A stretch of 64,000 nucleotides of DNA from positions 434,001-498,000 of the forward strand of contig JAPDRO010000014.1 in NCBI GenBank assembly GCA_030247885.1, given 5' to 3'. Positions 46,963 through 59,109 of the stretch are shown here, one piece after another. Each line of letters starts with the position of its first letter. The first letter of the stretch is position 1. The notes below the pieces were generated by a model. The model was not told the origin of the DNA. It ran no database searches and saw nothing but the letters and a program-made list of their open reading frames with translations. The position numbers and the translations under genes were made by a program. The DNA is from Taxawa tesnikishii (nom. ined.). Lineage: Eukaryota > Ascomycota > Dothideomycetes > Dothideales.

Positions 46963-49900
46963 GACGACAACAGAGAATGACTACTGGACAGCGAGGGCGA
47001 CATGCAGGAAAACAAGCAGCACAGTGTCGAAGCAGTGGGCAGGTTCGGGAGTGTTGGCAAACGGGACGTCCAGACACGGATATCGACAGGCGCTTGGGTC
47101 GGTGAAGGTCGAGGGGTGTGATGATGTATTGGCGGATGCAGATGATTAAGACCCCTGCAATATCCTCGAGCCCTGGCCCTGGCCAGTAAGATTTCCGATC
47201 GCGCTGCTTGATTCGGTCTGCGAGAGTTAGAGTTCGACGCAAGGGAAGAATGACAGGCACGCTCTCAAGGACTGGTGCGGCGCTCGTCTTGTAAAAGTCT
47301 TCTCGGGCTTTGACAGGAGGCTTGCTAGCTCTTCATCGAGTACCACAAGGTCAGGCAGGGTAGCAGGCGACTAGCGTCATATAGCCTTTGCGAAGACACA
47401 GCTGTGTGCGGCGACGGGCGTTTGTCACCAGCCCACGTTTCGCGCTGCCTCCCATTCGCCCACCGTCTCCAGCTCGGTGCACGACCATTCTGCCGTTGAA
47501 GCTGCGGGAGCGAGGACGGCCCCGTCGCGACCGTACAAACCTACCACACGTATGGGACACTCCTTTCGCAAAGTGCGCGCAATCGACTCCACTAGTATGC
47601 CGCAGGTTCCACAACAGGCCGCAGCAACTCTCCATCTTGCATGCCTGTTGGTGCCCGGATAGCCGACCACTACCTATCCACCAACTCACCAAAGTGCACC
47701 TGCTTGGCCGCGTTCAACATGGTTGTATTTGGATTTGAATCGGCTTGCTGCAGAAACGGCGACGTTGTCAGGCGCGCTCTGCGCTGTTTGCGTCTGCCTG
47801 AGTTCGATCCGCGCAGTCCAAGCGCAGGCGTTGCGAACGGCCTCGTTTCTTCTGCTGCCAGGCATACCTTGCTCCTCCTGGACAATATCTGCTATAGACT
47901 GCGAACGTCGGGATCGCGCACGCACGCACAGCGAAAAGCCATAGCGATTCCGAAAGCCACCTCCTTGACAGAGCAGCGCAGTTCGCCCTACTCAACCCGG
48001 GACTGACAGTGAGGCACAGCTGATACGATGCGTTACGAGCACAGCAACCAGGAAACCGTTTGCACCACTCAGGTAGGCCAGAGATCTCTGACCATTAGCC
48101 GTAGTGGTCTTGGCACGCTTCGGATGGTATACCACCACCACCACCACCAACACCACTGTGGGGCGGCGTGATCATCCATCATACGGTTGCTCAGCTGAAG
48201 TGTTTTGTGTACAGAATTGCAGCTGTTCGTCCGCGTAGTTGCACGCACGTCTTCAAAGACGGGTGGGTGTGTATGTGTGTGTACAGGTAAACAAAGCAGA
48301 CCGCTGCTCGGCGTAGCTTCGGAACCCGCAGATCAGCCGGTTATGGTCGGTCGGAGAGCTCCGGTCTGCTTGAGTACCAAGAGCCACCGTTGCCAGCCTC
48401 GGCTACTCCTGCTCTCGCACGTCAACGTCTTTTGGGTTGCTTGAACGTTGGAGGGTAGCAGTTCGCGCTCTCCATGCGAGCTGAGACACAACTCCTTCAT
48501 CTTTGACCAGATATAGTAGGTCCACCGGTTTGCATACGTAGATGGCACACGGCATCAAGCGAGATCTTCACGCTGTACCACATGCGCTAGAGCAATCTGT
48601 CGATCTCCTTCACCAAACTGGCTGTACTGGATAATCGGACGTGGCTTGACTTGGTCCTGTGCCGCAGGAGCCTTTCGCCCTTATTGAGCGGACCGCAACC
48701 CCGCCCCCACATCGATCATGTCAGTGATTCTCGCTCTTCCGAACTGTGGTTGTGCAATAGCTCAGCCACTCACCTGATCCACGACACGCATGCATGCTGT
48801 TGAACATCGCAGCCCTGCAGCTTGCAATTGGCAAACCTGCAGCTATCCGAAAGCTTGACTGTATCCCTCCACCGGACGTCTTAGTAGGAGATAGATCAAC
48901 CAACAGGAACGCTTCCGCATCCTGTGCCCGCCTGTTTCTGCAGAGGATCTCTCATCCTGGAAGCATCTCCAAAGCTCTGCATGCCCAATTTCGTGAAGCC
49001 TGAGTCCGGCGGCACGAGTCTCCATCGGCCAAGACTCAACGCGCTTGCACCTTCTCCACACCCCTCAGTACTGTTCAGACGTTGCGTCTACCTAGCCCGA
49101 GGACCTCGCCTCTTCTATGCTTAATCGTGGTTGAGCAGGCTGAATATGCACTCAACCCCGCCGCGATACATCGCCAGCCCTGCCTAGAGCAAACAAACGC
49201 TCGCGCATGCGAGTCGCGGCTTTGACACGACAGGGACCTCGCAAACATGACCCGGGAATTTGGAAGTGCCCCTGCGCGACGGTCAACGCCTCAGCATCTT
49301 GACGTTCTCGCTCTCCGTTCCTCTGCGAATCGTCTTTCGGGATCAGCCCAACGGAATGAACCAAGAGTTCGCCGCTACCGAGGAGGTCCAAGAGCCTGGT
49401 AAGACATGTTCGCGTATTGCGTGAGCGATGTCCAACGTCCCCCGCTGGGACAGCCTGTTAGGCTCATGGCTTCGCTACGAACACTTGAGCACAGGCTTAG
49501 GATTTCTTCGAGCTGATAGCCCTCACTACGGGATACGTTGCCCTATAACACCAGCATCGTCAAACTACAGGTACAAGAGAGACGTTTGCGGCACGGACCA
49601 GTCGATCGTCTTCAGCAATCTTCGAGATCATCTCCATTATCTCTGTTCATAGCTAGTGAATAATTGCCCTCCCACGCCAGTGGCTGAAGTCAACCCATAT
49701 CCCAGTCATCACAGATGCCATCTGTCATTCACTCCTGCATCACGCACAGGGTTGTCGCTCTCCACGGCCACGGGACATGACGCCTTACGAACGGCAAGAC
49801 ATTGGTCGCCGAAAGCGCAGCAATGGTACGGGAAAATGAGGAGTCGAAACACAACGGCTGAAACGCGCCTGCGTTGCCCGCAACCAGTGGACCAACCTCC

Positions 49901-51548
49901 GGGATTTTACATGCGGCGACGCTCATGCAGCACGGCCCTTTTCGGAGCGCCCTCCCCTCTGGTTCAGCTACTGCAAGTCATCACGGCTATCCGACGCCCG
50001 ACATCAATATCTCACATCCCTGTCAGCCAGCCACCCTCACTAAGGCATTTGCCCAAACCAGGGAGCTAAAGAGAACCTGCATCAAGGCAGCCTTTCAAGC
50101 CTTGAACTTTTCTTGTACCAGCAAGGAACATGGCCGAAGAAGACTCTCGTTCTCAGGCTGCTGCGATGCAGAAGGAAACCCAAAGCATCGCCATGGCTTT
50201 GATCGTCCAGGTCGCAGATACGACCAGCAGGTGGCGGCGATCGAAGGGGTCTCTGGATCAATCGACGCAGAACTTGGCAGACCAGGATCATGAGTTGTTC
50301 TAGAAACTCCCTGAGAGTGCCTTGAGGTAACCACCAGCCTCCTGGGGGCAGAGGGGCCCTGAGCGGCTCCAGAGCATGCAAGGAACGCCCAAATTCAGAT
50401 CTCTCATACTCGCCGTTTCGGAACGTCGTCGTGCTTACTCGGGGACCGTAACCTTTCAACCCGCAAAACACATGCTTCGAAACCTACGTTGGAGTAAGTG
50501 TTTCCAGAGGAAGGGGTCCGCGCTGCACCCAGCTCAGCAATCCAATACCCGTATCCACTTGGGCTATGATGGGATCAAGAGTGCTCCAGCTCACGCGCAA
50601 TTTCCCTCACAACGGGAAATCTACGAGAACGCACCAGCACTCACCGCTTTTGTTAGCGTGCTTTAAGCGGTTATACGAGCGTCCGCGGGATCTTGCCTAT
50701 CTTGCCTGCAGGAACGGGCAGCAGATGGATTAGGAAAGAGGCACGAGATGGTATCTGTGGTCTCTCCAAAAGGGAAGTTTACCCTTACCTCATACTTCGG
50801 CAATGCTCCGTCGTCCGTTATTCAGCTACGAGCTGATGGGCAGAAGAGGAAGACTGCGTCTTGAACCGTCCATCAACACCGCCTCTCCGTCTCTTTCCAA
50901 GCGTCGGTTCTCGCATTGTACGACGTTCGTCCGTGCTTGGAACCGGGCGTAACACCTAGTACAGTAGCAAGAATCTCACCACGGCACCACTCACCCGCCT
51001 TCCATTGGTGTGGTCCGGATGATTAATATGCACGCCCTCTTCTACGTCCTCTCTTTCTCAGTCCCCCAACGGTGTATCTCGGCAGAGAGGTACGCCTCGG
51101 ATGACCGCCTCGCGACAGCAGAAGAACATGTTTACGGGTGAAGCAGAAACATGACCGGCCCCGTTGACTGTATCAACTCCGGGTTGGTCTACAGAGGGGT
51201 TGTCCCACATATAGGGCCACGCTCCCTTCTCTAAGCCTGAGATCAGCAGTGCGCATGTGGGCGGATTGGTACGAGCAACAAAGGCTATTTGCAAGGCCGA
51301 GAGGTCTCGTACGCAGCGGCTTGAGAGGGTTATGGGGTGTATAGCTCGTTGTCGAGCGAGCGCTCCGTTCTAGTATCCAAGCCTGTGATTCTAGTAATCC
51401 CGCAATGCGGACCATGCCCATGGCGTGTGAGAACAGCCTTTGGTTTCCGCCGGGCCATTGCTCTCCGAATATAATCCCCCCTCCTTCGGACTCCCTCTAA
51501 CAAGGTCTTTCACACAATCTCGTAATCTCACTCCCCACCCCCGCCCTT
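46963..51548. other. 4.6-kb stretch without a convincing gene
   Basis: Many overlapping open frames of 60-140 codons occur on both strands (for example 49656-50069 plus and 50082-50471 minus). None has a recognisable motif, signal peptide or clear splice sites joining to another. Base composition is close to the genic parts, so it is not an AT-rich repeat island. It may hold non-coding RNA, a decayed gene, or lineage-specific sequence. No transposase, integrase or reverse transcriptase motif was seen. Confidence 0.4.
48131..48154. repeat. ACC microsatellite
   Basis: Six ACC units followed by AACACCAC within the gene-poor stretch. A short GT-rich run (GTGTGTATGTGTGTGTAC) lies about 120 bp downstream. 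Confidence 0.7.
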
Positions 51549-52784
51549 TCATCCCACATTTCCTCCACCCCTCTCAAACACCTTAACACCCCCGTCCGCC
51601 TGCACGTGATACAAAACCTCCATCTCCCCAGCAACATCCCTCTCCCCATCCTCCTCTCCATCCCACCCGCCTCCCCTCCCCACCCTCAACACCCCACTCA
51701 CGTCCCTCGCAACGCCCGTGTCCAGTCCCCTGACCCCGACAACCCAGCTGGCAGCATGCGCCTGCGCGACGACGAAGGCGGCATGCTCCGCCTCCAGCGG
51801 CGTCCCCACCGCCCCAGCCGCTCCCGCACCCGAGAAGCCCCGCAAGCCGGCCTCGAGCGCCTCGCCCGCGGAGCGCAGGAACGCGCCGTCCGCTTCCGCG
51901 ATCGCGAGCGTGCTGTGCACCTGCTCGCGCATCTGCAGCATGAAGGTCGAGAGCTGTGCCGCTGTTGCGGACGCGGTGGAGAGGAGCAGGGTGGGCGCGT
52001 CTAGGACGAGGATGATGCGTCGCTTGCGGTTGGAGACGTGCAGGCTGGAGATTGCGGAGCTGATGGTCGAGGCGGCGTGGGCGAGCGTGGGCGTTTGCAG
52101 CGGCTGGCGGTGGGGCGGCTGTGCGGGTGCTGGCGCTGGGGTTGGGGTTGGGGTTGGTGGGGAGGAGGGCGTGTTGCGCGCGGCGGGCGAGGAGCGGATG
52201 GGGAGCGCGGTTGGCGTGCGTGCTGGTATAGGTGTCCGCGCGACGGACGCTCGGGGGGTTGGGTGGGTGCTGGAGGGGCGGGGTTGGGTTGCGCGGATGC
52301 CGTAGCTGTAGCTGGAGCGGGGAGAAGAGGCTCGTGAGGCCGTCTACGAATGCGAAGCGGTTGCTCTGCGCGAGGCGGGCGAGATCGAGGCCCTGATGTG
52401 CGTATCAGTATGTCCATCCTACGACCTAGAGCGCAGCGCTAGATGGGAGGAGATGCTCACAGCACCTCTCCGAGCCTCCGCCTTCCAGAACTCCCAATCC
52501 CTCATCCAGCTGACGAGGACGACCGCCGTGCCTTGTTGCTCGTCTTCCTGATTTACCGCTCCGTCTCCTTCATTGCCGTCGTACCCGACGTTTGTACCAG
52601 CCGTGCTCTGCCCAGCTCTTGTCCCGCCATGCCTCTGCTTATCGCCCAAAAACCCGCTCAGGTACCGCACAGTTAGCCAATTGGGCGTCGCGTCTAAAAC
52701 GCCAGTGAGGAGGATCAAGGACGCCTCTGGCGGCAGCCGAATGTAAGGCTCGAGGAGTGGTGGGATGCGATTGCGGACAGACAT
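51549..52784 (-). CDS. ELP6: Elongator complex subunit Elp6
   Basis: RecA-like accessory subunit of Elongator (Elp4-5-6 ring), needed for wobble-uridine tRNA modification. Exons are 52784-52461 and 52392-51549, joined in phase (EARRGA then GLDLARLAQ). Family blocks are IRLPPEASLILLTGVLDATP, VVLVSWMRDWEFWK, SNRFAFVDGLTSLF and the C-terminal VLYHVQADGGVKVFERGGG. Between the middle and the end lies an about 85-residue Pro/Thr/Ala-rich insert (TPTPTPAPAPAQPP), which is not part of the core fold. Somewhere in or next to that insert one base is missing, since the frame before it does not match the frame of HVSNRKRRIILVLDAP. The chosen start fits the family; an upstream Met at 52835 is unlikely. Confidence 0.88.
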
Positions 52785-53299
52785 TCGGACGGGAAAAGTG
52801 GGATGGTGGGGGATGCAATGCGAGAGGGAGGGCATGGAGACTGAGCTTTTTCGTGGCAGCGGACTGCATCATCACCCTAATAATGTCACGAACACATTCT
52901 TCTGGATTATCGATGCGATATCACGACCAAGGCGGCACAGCGAAGAACACTCTAACAATCCGAGCATGTTTGGAAAAGCAGCCGATAACTTTTTCCCCAA
53001 AATATCTACCACTCCATGCATTTCGTCATCTACTATTACATGTTTTGGAAGGTAGCAAATACAGATCAGTGAAAGGGAGTAAGTTGGTGGGATGTTGTGC
53101 GTGGTTTGATGCAAGTTAGAACCAGTCCATTGCTATCCTTGTCGGGTGAGAAGGTGACGGGACACGATTTGAGAACAAGTCATGTCGCATGAGATGCAAA
53201 AGCCATGCCATAAAAGGCAAAGGGGTGATGGCGACGAGAAAGGCCGTTGGAATTGATAACCAAAGACCTGTAATCGTCTCCCAGTGGAAGGCGACCCGC
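52785..53299. other. Intergenic, no gene seen
   Basis: About 0.5 kb between the ELP6 start and the stop codon of the RRM gene, both on the minus strand. It should hold the ELP6 promoter and the 3' UTR of the RRM gene. Confidence 0.4.
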
Positions 53300-54666
53300 T
53301 TACTGGGCAACAGCAGCGGCGGTGTTGGCGGAGCCCTCGGCGGTGGATGGGTTGCCGTCGGTCTCGGCGGCGCCCTCGATTGGAGCGCTTGGGTCTTCGT
53401 CCTCCTTGCCGGGACTGTCGATGGCGACCTTGACGGCAATCTCACGACCCTCAATCTCCTTGCCATTCATCTCATCGCAAGCCTTCTTCTGCATCTCCTC
53501 GGAAGCGAGAGTCACGAAACCGAAACCACGGCCTTTGCGCGGCTCGTTGCGGGCCTGGAGCTTCCGGACCATGAAGCGCGGGATGGGGCGAAGAGCGATC
53601 TTGGCAGAGGATGGGTTGTAGTCGGCGAAGATCTCGAGAAGCTACGAGTGTTCTTAGTAAATGGATCAGTCGCACAAGTTGATAGTCCGTAACTCACCTT
53701 CTCCTCGCGCAGGTCATAGGGAGGTTAGCCACCATGACCTTAGTCTTAGAGGGAACACCGTCCTCTGGTGGGCCGCGCTGCTTGCGTGGGCGAGGTGCGT
53801 TGCTCTTGCCGGTCTCAGCTGGGTCGACGGTGATGGTGCCCTCCTGGCCTGGCTGAGCGGAAAGAGCCTCGTTGGTGGTCTCGGTAAGAGGAATGACCTG
53901 ACCTGGAACGTTGGTTGGAGCGCTGGCATCGCCGTTGGTAGCTGGCGCAGTCGACTCGTCAGCGGCCTCAGCCTCTCCAGACTTGCGAGCCTGTCCCAAT
54001 ATCAGCATCTTGTCACGTGTAAGATGTTTGCTGTTTCCACTTACACGACCAGCGCGGCCACCGCGTCCGGCGCGGCCACGTCCACGTCCGCGGCCACGGG
54101 TCGAGCTGCGACGGCGAGTGCCCTCTGCGCCCTCACCACCCTCGGCGGCTGGCTCTGGCTTGCGGGCCAGCTGAACAGAGACCTTGCGGTCGAGGATGGT
54201 CTTGCCGTTGAGCTCGTTAATGGCGCGCTCGGCCTCGGATGGGGTAGAGACATCGACGAAGGCGTAGCCAACGGGGCGAGTGGTACGGGGTTGGTTGGGA
54301 TGGAGGTAGTTTCACTGGGAGGATCGTGTCAGCTCAATCTCTGGATGAATGTCACGATGCGCTCGCAGCAAAAAATGCCTTCAATGCTTGCGACAAAGGA
54401 GGCACGTGCTGAGTCGCAGAAGGATCAAAAGGGTGAGCTTACACCAGGTAGTCCTTGAAGAAATCCTTCAACTCTCCCTCAGTGGTCGCGTAAGCGAGGT
54501 TCCCAATGTAGAGTCTCCTACCCTCAGCGGCGCTGGCGATGACGGCCTCATTCTGAGAGGCGTTGATGGGCTTGTCTCCGCCAGCTCCGACGGAGGCGCC
54601 CTCGGCGTTAGGGGCGTCATTGAGGGTGGTGTTTGCCATTTGGGCGGTGGCAGCGTCGACGGACAT
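53300..54666 (-). CDS. RNA-binding protein with two RRM domains
   Basis: Exons are 54666-54443, 54314-54045, 53990-53698 and 53641-53300; all junctions keep the frame. RRM1 has RNP2 LYIGNLAYAT and RNP1 RPVGYAFVDV. RRM2 has KVMVANLPYD and the RNP1 GRGFGFVTL. Between them lies an RGRGRGRGRAGRGGRAGR stretch, typical of RNA binders that shuttle or sit in RNP granules, and an acidic Ala/Thr-rich linker. The C-terminus is acidic and Ala-rich. One base is lost in the C run near 53724-53726 (ANLP then YDLREEKLLEIF). Arrangement resembles fungal nuclear/cytoplasmic RRM proteins, but I cannot give an orthologue. Confidence 0.85.
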
Positions 54667-55702
54667 TTTCGCGCGGGTGATTGGTGTTTGCGAGATGTGA
54701 AAGGGGTACTGTCGAAGAGATGACTTTCTGCCGTAGAATGTCGGTGGGGAATGAGTTGTCGAGACCGCCTTGACTGGTGGAAACAGGAATTGACTCGAGG
54801 GAGGTTGGGTGATGGGTAGCTACGTGCCCGGATACAAAGGTGATGTGGGTTGCTTGGTGAGGATTGATCTGATGTTTGACTTGTGGATGGGGAGGAGAAA
54901 GGGAGAACAACACGGACTGACGCAGCATAAATTGTGAGGATCCGTGGCAGCTGCTGGGCGTGGCTTGGGCTAGCCCAGTCGGGCTTAGTCGCTTGCCCCT
55001 GCGACTCAGTCGAGGCAAGCGCAGAAGGGTGGAAGATTGCCGTTTCTGGGGAAGCAAAAGCCAGCTGCCGACTAACGCCTTCGATGGGGTTTTCTCAGCG
55101 CACTTCATCAGCGACCGCATACACAAGTGTTTCATTATATACCGCTATACCTATACACGAGGCTTCAAGCGCGCACGTGTCTTCGCTTCGAGGCCGTCTT
55201 CACGAGCATCGAGCGTGTCAAGCCGCAGCACAGCTGAGTGGCCACAGCTGAGTGACCATAGCTGAGTGACCATAGCTGGCTCTATTGAAGAAAGAGCGGC
55301 CAACGCATGGGAATGGCAAAGGCAAACGCGTAGGTACGGCTTCTGATTGGCGTGTGACTTCCTCCGATCAGAGCAAGCGCAGGCGGGCTGTGATCTGCTG
55401 GGAGGAGAAGGCGCCAGCGCTTTACGATCTGCAACGCAGGTACATGTACAGATCTTGCCTTCAGCTCATGCGGCTTCCCAGCTCGGGCGGCGAAGGAACG
55501 TTTTGCATGTCGCCTTCCCTCCACATCTCGTCGTTACAGCGCCACAGCCTCGCTCTCAGCCTCGTCATATCACCACCGGGCTCACTTCGCCAGCGTGCAG
55601 TTTGCCCATGTCTTGTCCTGGTGGTCGTACCTCCTTCCGTGACATAGGCGCACCTCTCTATCAATTGACTCTGACAACTGACGAGGCTGTGATGGATGGC
55701 TA
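54667..55702. promoter_or_regulatory. Divergent promoter region (RRM gene / TAH18)
   Basis: About 1 kb between two divergent genes with no convincing ORF. It holds a 14-bp tandem repeat at 55229-55279. Confidence 0.4.
55229..55279 (+). repeat. 14-bp tandem repeat, 3.6 copies
   Basis: Units CACAGCTGAGTGGC, CACAGCTGAGTGAC, CATAGCTGAGTGAC and a partial CATAGCTGG. Each unit contains the E-box-like CAGCTG or its variant TAGCTG. Confidence 0.85.
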
Positions 55703-57732
55703 ATGGCTGGGTAGTGGACCGTCTGGCGCACCGCGTCCACGCAATGCCTTGATCCTGTACGGGTCTGAAACAGGCAACGCACAAGATGTCGCCGAGGAGA
55801 TAGGCCATTTGACGGAGCGCTTACGCTTCGACACCACCGTCCTCGACCTCGACTCAGTTCAGCTAGTACGTACTTGTTCCAACGTAATGCAGCCCCAGTT
55901 CCTGACGAATCTCAGCAAGCCTTGCTCAAGCACACAATCGTGATTATTGCAATTTCCACAACTGGACAGGGCGAGTTTCCGCAAAATGCTCGTTCGCTCT
56001 GGAAGATCCTGCTTAGCAGGCAGCTGAGGCCAGGCCTGCTCAGGCGTGTCAACTTCACCACCTTCGGCCTGGGCGACAGTTCCTACCCAAGGTACAATGT
56101 CGCTCACCGCATGCTGCACGGCCGCCTGCTACAACTCGGAGCGCAGTTGTTCTGCCAGCGTGGAGAAGGCAATGAGCAACATCCCGAAGGCTACAACGGC
56201 GACTTCCGTAATTGGATAGTCGATCTGAGAGAGAGTCTCCTACAACACTTCCCACTGCCAGACGATCAGCAAGAGGTTGCGCATGATGTCTTCCTCGAGC
56301 CGAAATGGATGCTCCGGCTAGCTGAAGAATCTCAGCCAGTTGGGGAAACCGTCGCTGATAGCGCCGTCAATGCGGTTTTGGATTTTGCCAAGTCTGCAGC
56401 GAATGGAATCAAAGAGGCTTTGACCGCCGAGTCACCACCGGGAGATGATCTTCTGCCTGTGAAGGGAAGCATTACCGCAGATTTGGTCGCCAACAAACGG
56501 CTTACCCCAACGGACCACTACCAAGATGTCCGAGTGCTAGACTTCAGCCTTTCAGAAAAAGCTTCTTATGGTCCAGGCGCGGTCGCTGTCATCTACCCGA
56601 AGAACTTTCCGCAAGACGTCAATCAATTTATCGAGACAATGGAGTGGCAAGATATGGCTGACAAGCCACTTGATTTGATACCCACTCGGAGCACCACCGA
56701 CGTCAAGCAATATCCGCCTTCTCCGTTGAGAAACTTCGAGTTAGCTGCTGGCACCCTGACCCTTCGCACCCTTCTCACCAACTACCTGGACATCCTATCA
56801 ATCCCACGGAGGTCGTTCTTCGCCAATCTGGCCTACTTTGCCAAGGACAGCAACGAAGACGAGCAATATCAAAAGGAGCGTATTCTTGAGCTCGCCAACC
56901 CCGAGCTCATTGACGAATTATGGGATTACACCACCCGCCCTCGCCGCACCATTCTCGAGATCATGCCCGACTTCCCCAGCATCAAGATTCCCTGGCAGTA
57001 CGCCCTCAGCACCATCCCTATCATGCGAGGCCGCCAATTCAGCATCGCCAGCGGCGGCTCCATCAAACACAGCCCTTCCGGCAACACCAAAGTCGAGCTG
57101 CTCGTCGCCATCGCGAACCCGCCGAACCCAATCATCAAGTACAGAAAGCGCCACGGCGTCTGCACGCGGTACATCGCCAGCCTCAAAGCGGGCCAGAAGC
57201 TCAACATCAGCATCCAACCGGGCTACCTGAACATCAAGCCCGAGGAAGCGGAAACGCCCGTCGTCATGATCGGCCCCGGAACGGGCGTCGCACCCATGCG
57301 GTCGATGATCTACGAACGCCTGGCCTGGGCGCGGCAGAACCCGGACCCGGTGGCCGAGCGCAAACCACTCGAGGGCAGCGTCCTCTTCTTCGGCTGCCGC
57401 AACCGCGACGCCGATTTCTTCTTCTCCGACGAGTGGACGATGCTTGCGCATGAGGGGCTGAAGGTCTTTGCGGGATTCTCGAGGGATAAGGATACGCCGA
57501 AGACGTACGTGCAGGATTTGATTCGGGAGCAGAAGGATCTGGTGTTTGATGTGCTGGTGGAGAAGAAAGGGAAGGTGTATGTGTGCGGCAGCTCGGGGAA
57601 TATGCCAAAGGGTGTTAGGGCCGCGTTGGTGGATGTGTTGAGGGAGAGAGGTGGGCTGGACGAGGAGGAGGCTGCGGAAGGATATTTGGATGGATTGGAG
57701 AAGGAGGGAGGTACAAGCAGGAGACTTGGTGA
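55703..57732 (+). CDS. TAH18: NADPH-dependent diflavin reductase Tah18
   Basis: Passes electrons from NADPH through FAD and FMN to Dre2 in cytosolic Fe-S protein assembly. Exon 1 ends at 55865 and exon 2 starts at 55916. The FMN domain starts ILYGSETGNAQDVAEE and includes STTGQGEFPQNARSLW and FGLGDSSYPRYN. The FAD domain has RQFSIASGG, and the NADPH domain has IGPGTGVAPMRSM, FFGCRNRDADFFF and KVYVCGSSGNMPKG. The start is difficult. An in-frame TAA lies just upstream, and the ATG at 55703 reaches the frame only if one G of GGG at 55709-55711 is extra. The family ending RYKQETW occurs one base out of frame, giving a stop at 57730-57732; the uncorrected frame runs to 57811. Confidence 0.94.
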
Positions 57733-57811
57733 TTCAGAGAAAAGCTACGTTGAGTTAAAGATTGGTTTTTATTTTTGGGCTCATGAGCTGCAGAGCTGGT
57801 TGTGTGTTTAG

Positions 57812-59109
57812 AACAAGGAATCGAGTAAGCATATAGGGAAAGATTGAACCTCCGGTTTTAGATCCCTATCGCTTTCTTTTCACTGACTTGGAAGACGTTT
57901 GTCTCGGTCTCGGAGTGCCGCGCTAGAACACAACATCCTTGTCCCGTTTCGATCTTTGAACCGAACAAGCAATCGTCGGGCCGGCGATACTCGTCTCAAA
58001 GACGTCTACCACAGTGTGTAAAGAGCGATGCCACGGGCACGGAAGAGTCATGGCAATTGTGCATCCATCAAGACTCGGAACTGCTTCTCCGAAGACGAGT
58101 GCCTGCCTGCTTGATGCACTCGATGGGGCCAGTAAACCAACTTCGTCATCTGGTAACCCGACGGCTCTCTTTGAATGTATGAGCCATCCCGGAAGGGGAG
58201 AGTCGGTGGTCGACACGAACGTGACACATAGACTGGTAGTAAAATCTTTCCCATTGCTAGATTTGACCAAGTCGGACCAAATGTTAATGAGAAACTGCAT
58301 GCCGTAGGCAGAGGTAGCGGGATGAGCGATACGCCTGACATGATGAGATATACGAACGTGATGGAAACTACTCCCGTCGCGATGCATGGCTCCATGACGA
58401 CGTTCGTCAATAAGCCTCTTCGCAGAGCCGGCTGTTATATTCAGTGTGTACATTCTCACTACTTAAGGTAGTTCTTTAATAGTAGAGATTCTTAGTCGAG
58501 ATGCTCATGAGCGCCTGAGCACTCAATGGTAGAGCCGCTTGGAGGTGGAGGCTGAGCCTCTTCGAAAGTGGGCGCAGCAGACGCGCCTCGTCGATGAGTG
58601 TTGGTTTCACGTCTTACATCAAGGACGTTTTCGAAGACTGCTTTGTTTCCCCTCCTTTGCGCAAGAAGGCTAGGTATTCCGCTCCATTCTTCCTCTATGA
58701 TTCTTGTCCTTCCTGGTGGTTTCTTACAAGATCTGCCGATAGGACGTTTTCACCGGAGCGCAACATACATCCGGATTTGCCATGACGGCTCCACATCATG
58801 TCAACCGTGGCGGAACCGCAAGTCAAGAGCTTGATATTCTCACGCGTCCGCGATCGGGTTAGAAGGTGGTTGGGTCGGGACCAGGGAGAGCAGGACACCG
58901 AAATCAAGAGTAATGTAAGGCCTCGGGAATCCCTCAGATCACCTAAAACTTTGGCAAAACGCTTTATCTTATTACAATGCTGACATGATCAGTCTAATCG
59001 CCGCCCACATCAGCCCCACGTATGCTGCCCCAAGAATTTTCTCTGCTGGTATTAAACGGCTGATCGTAGATAGAATCCTCACCCCCAGCTACTATCAGAA
59101 CCCGCTACA
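57812..59109. other. Intergenic, no convincing gene
   Basis: About 1.3 kb. A minus-strand open frame at 57923-58459 (178 codons) lacks any domain, signal or helix that I recognise and is left as a doubtful ORF. Confidence 0.35.

Noticed and set aside
46963-51548. A decayed retroelement in the gene-free stretch
   Set aside because: No terminal repeats, reverse transcriptase or integrase motif could be seen by eye.
51606-52305. Plus-strand Arg/Ala-rich frames opposite ELP6
   Set aside because: They mirror the Pro/Ala-rich ELP6 insert and lack any motif.
56918-57453. Long overlapping open frames on both strands inside TAH18
   Set aside because: Shadow frames caused by GC-rich third positions; composition is His/Arg/Pro-rich without domains.
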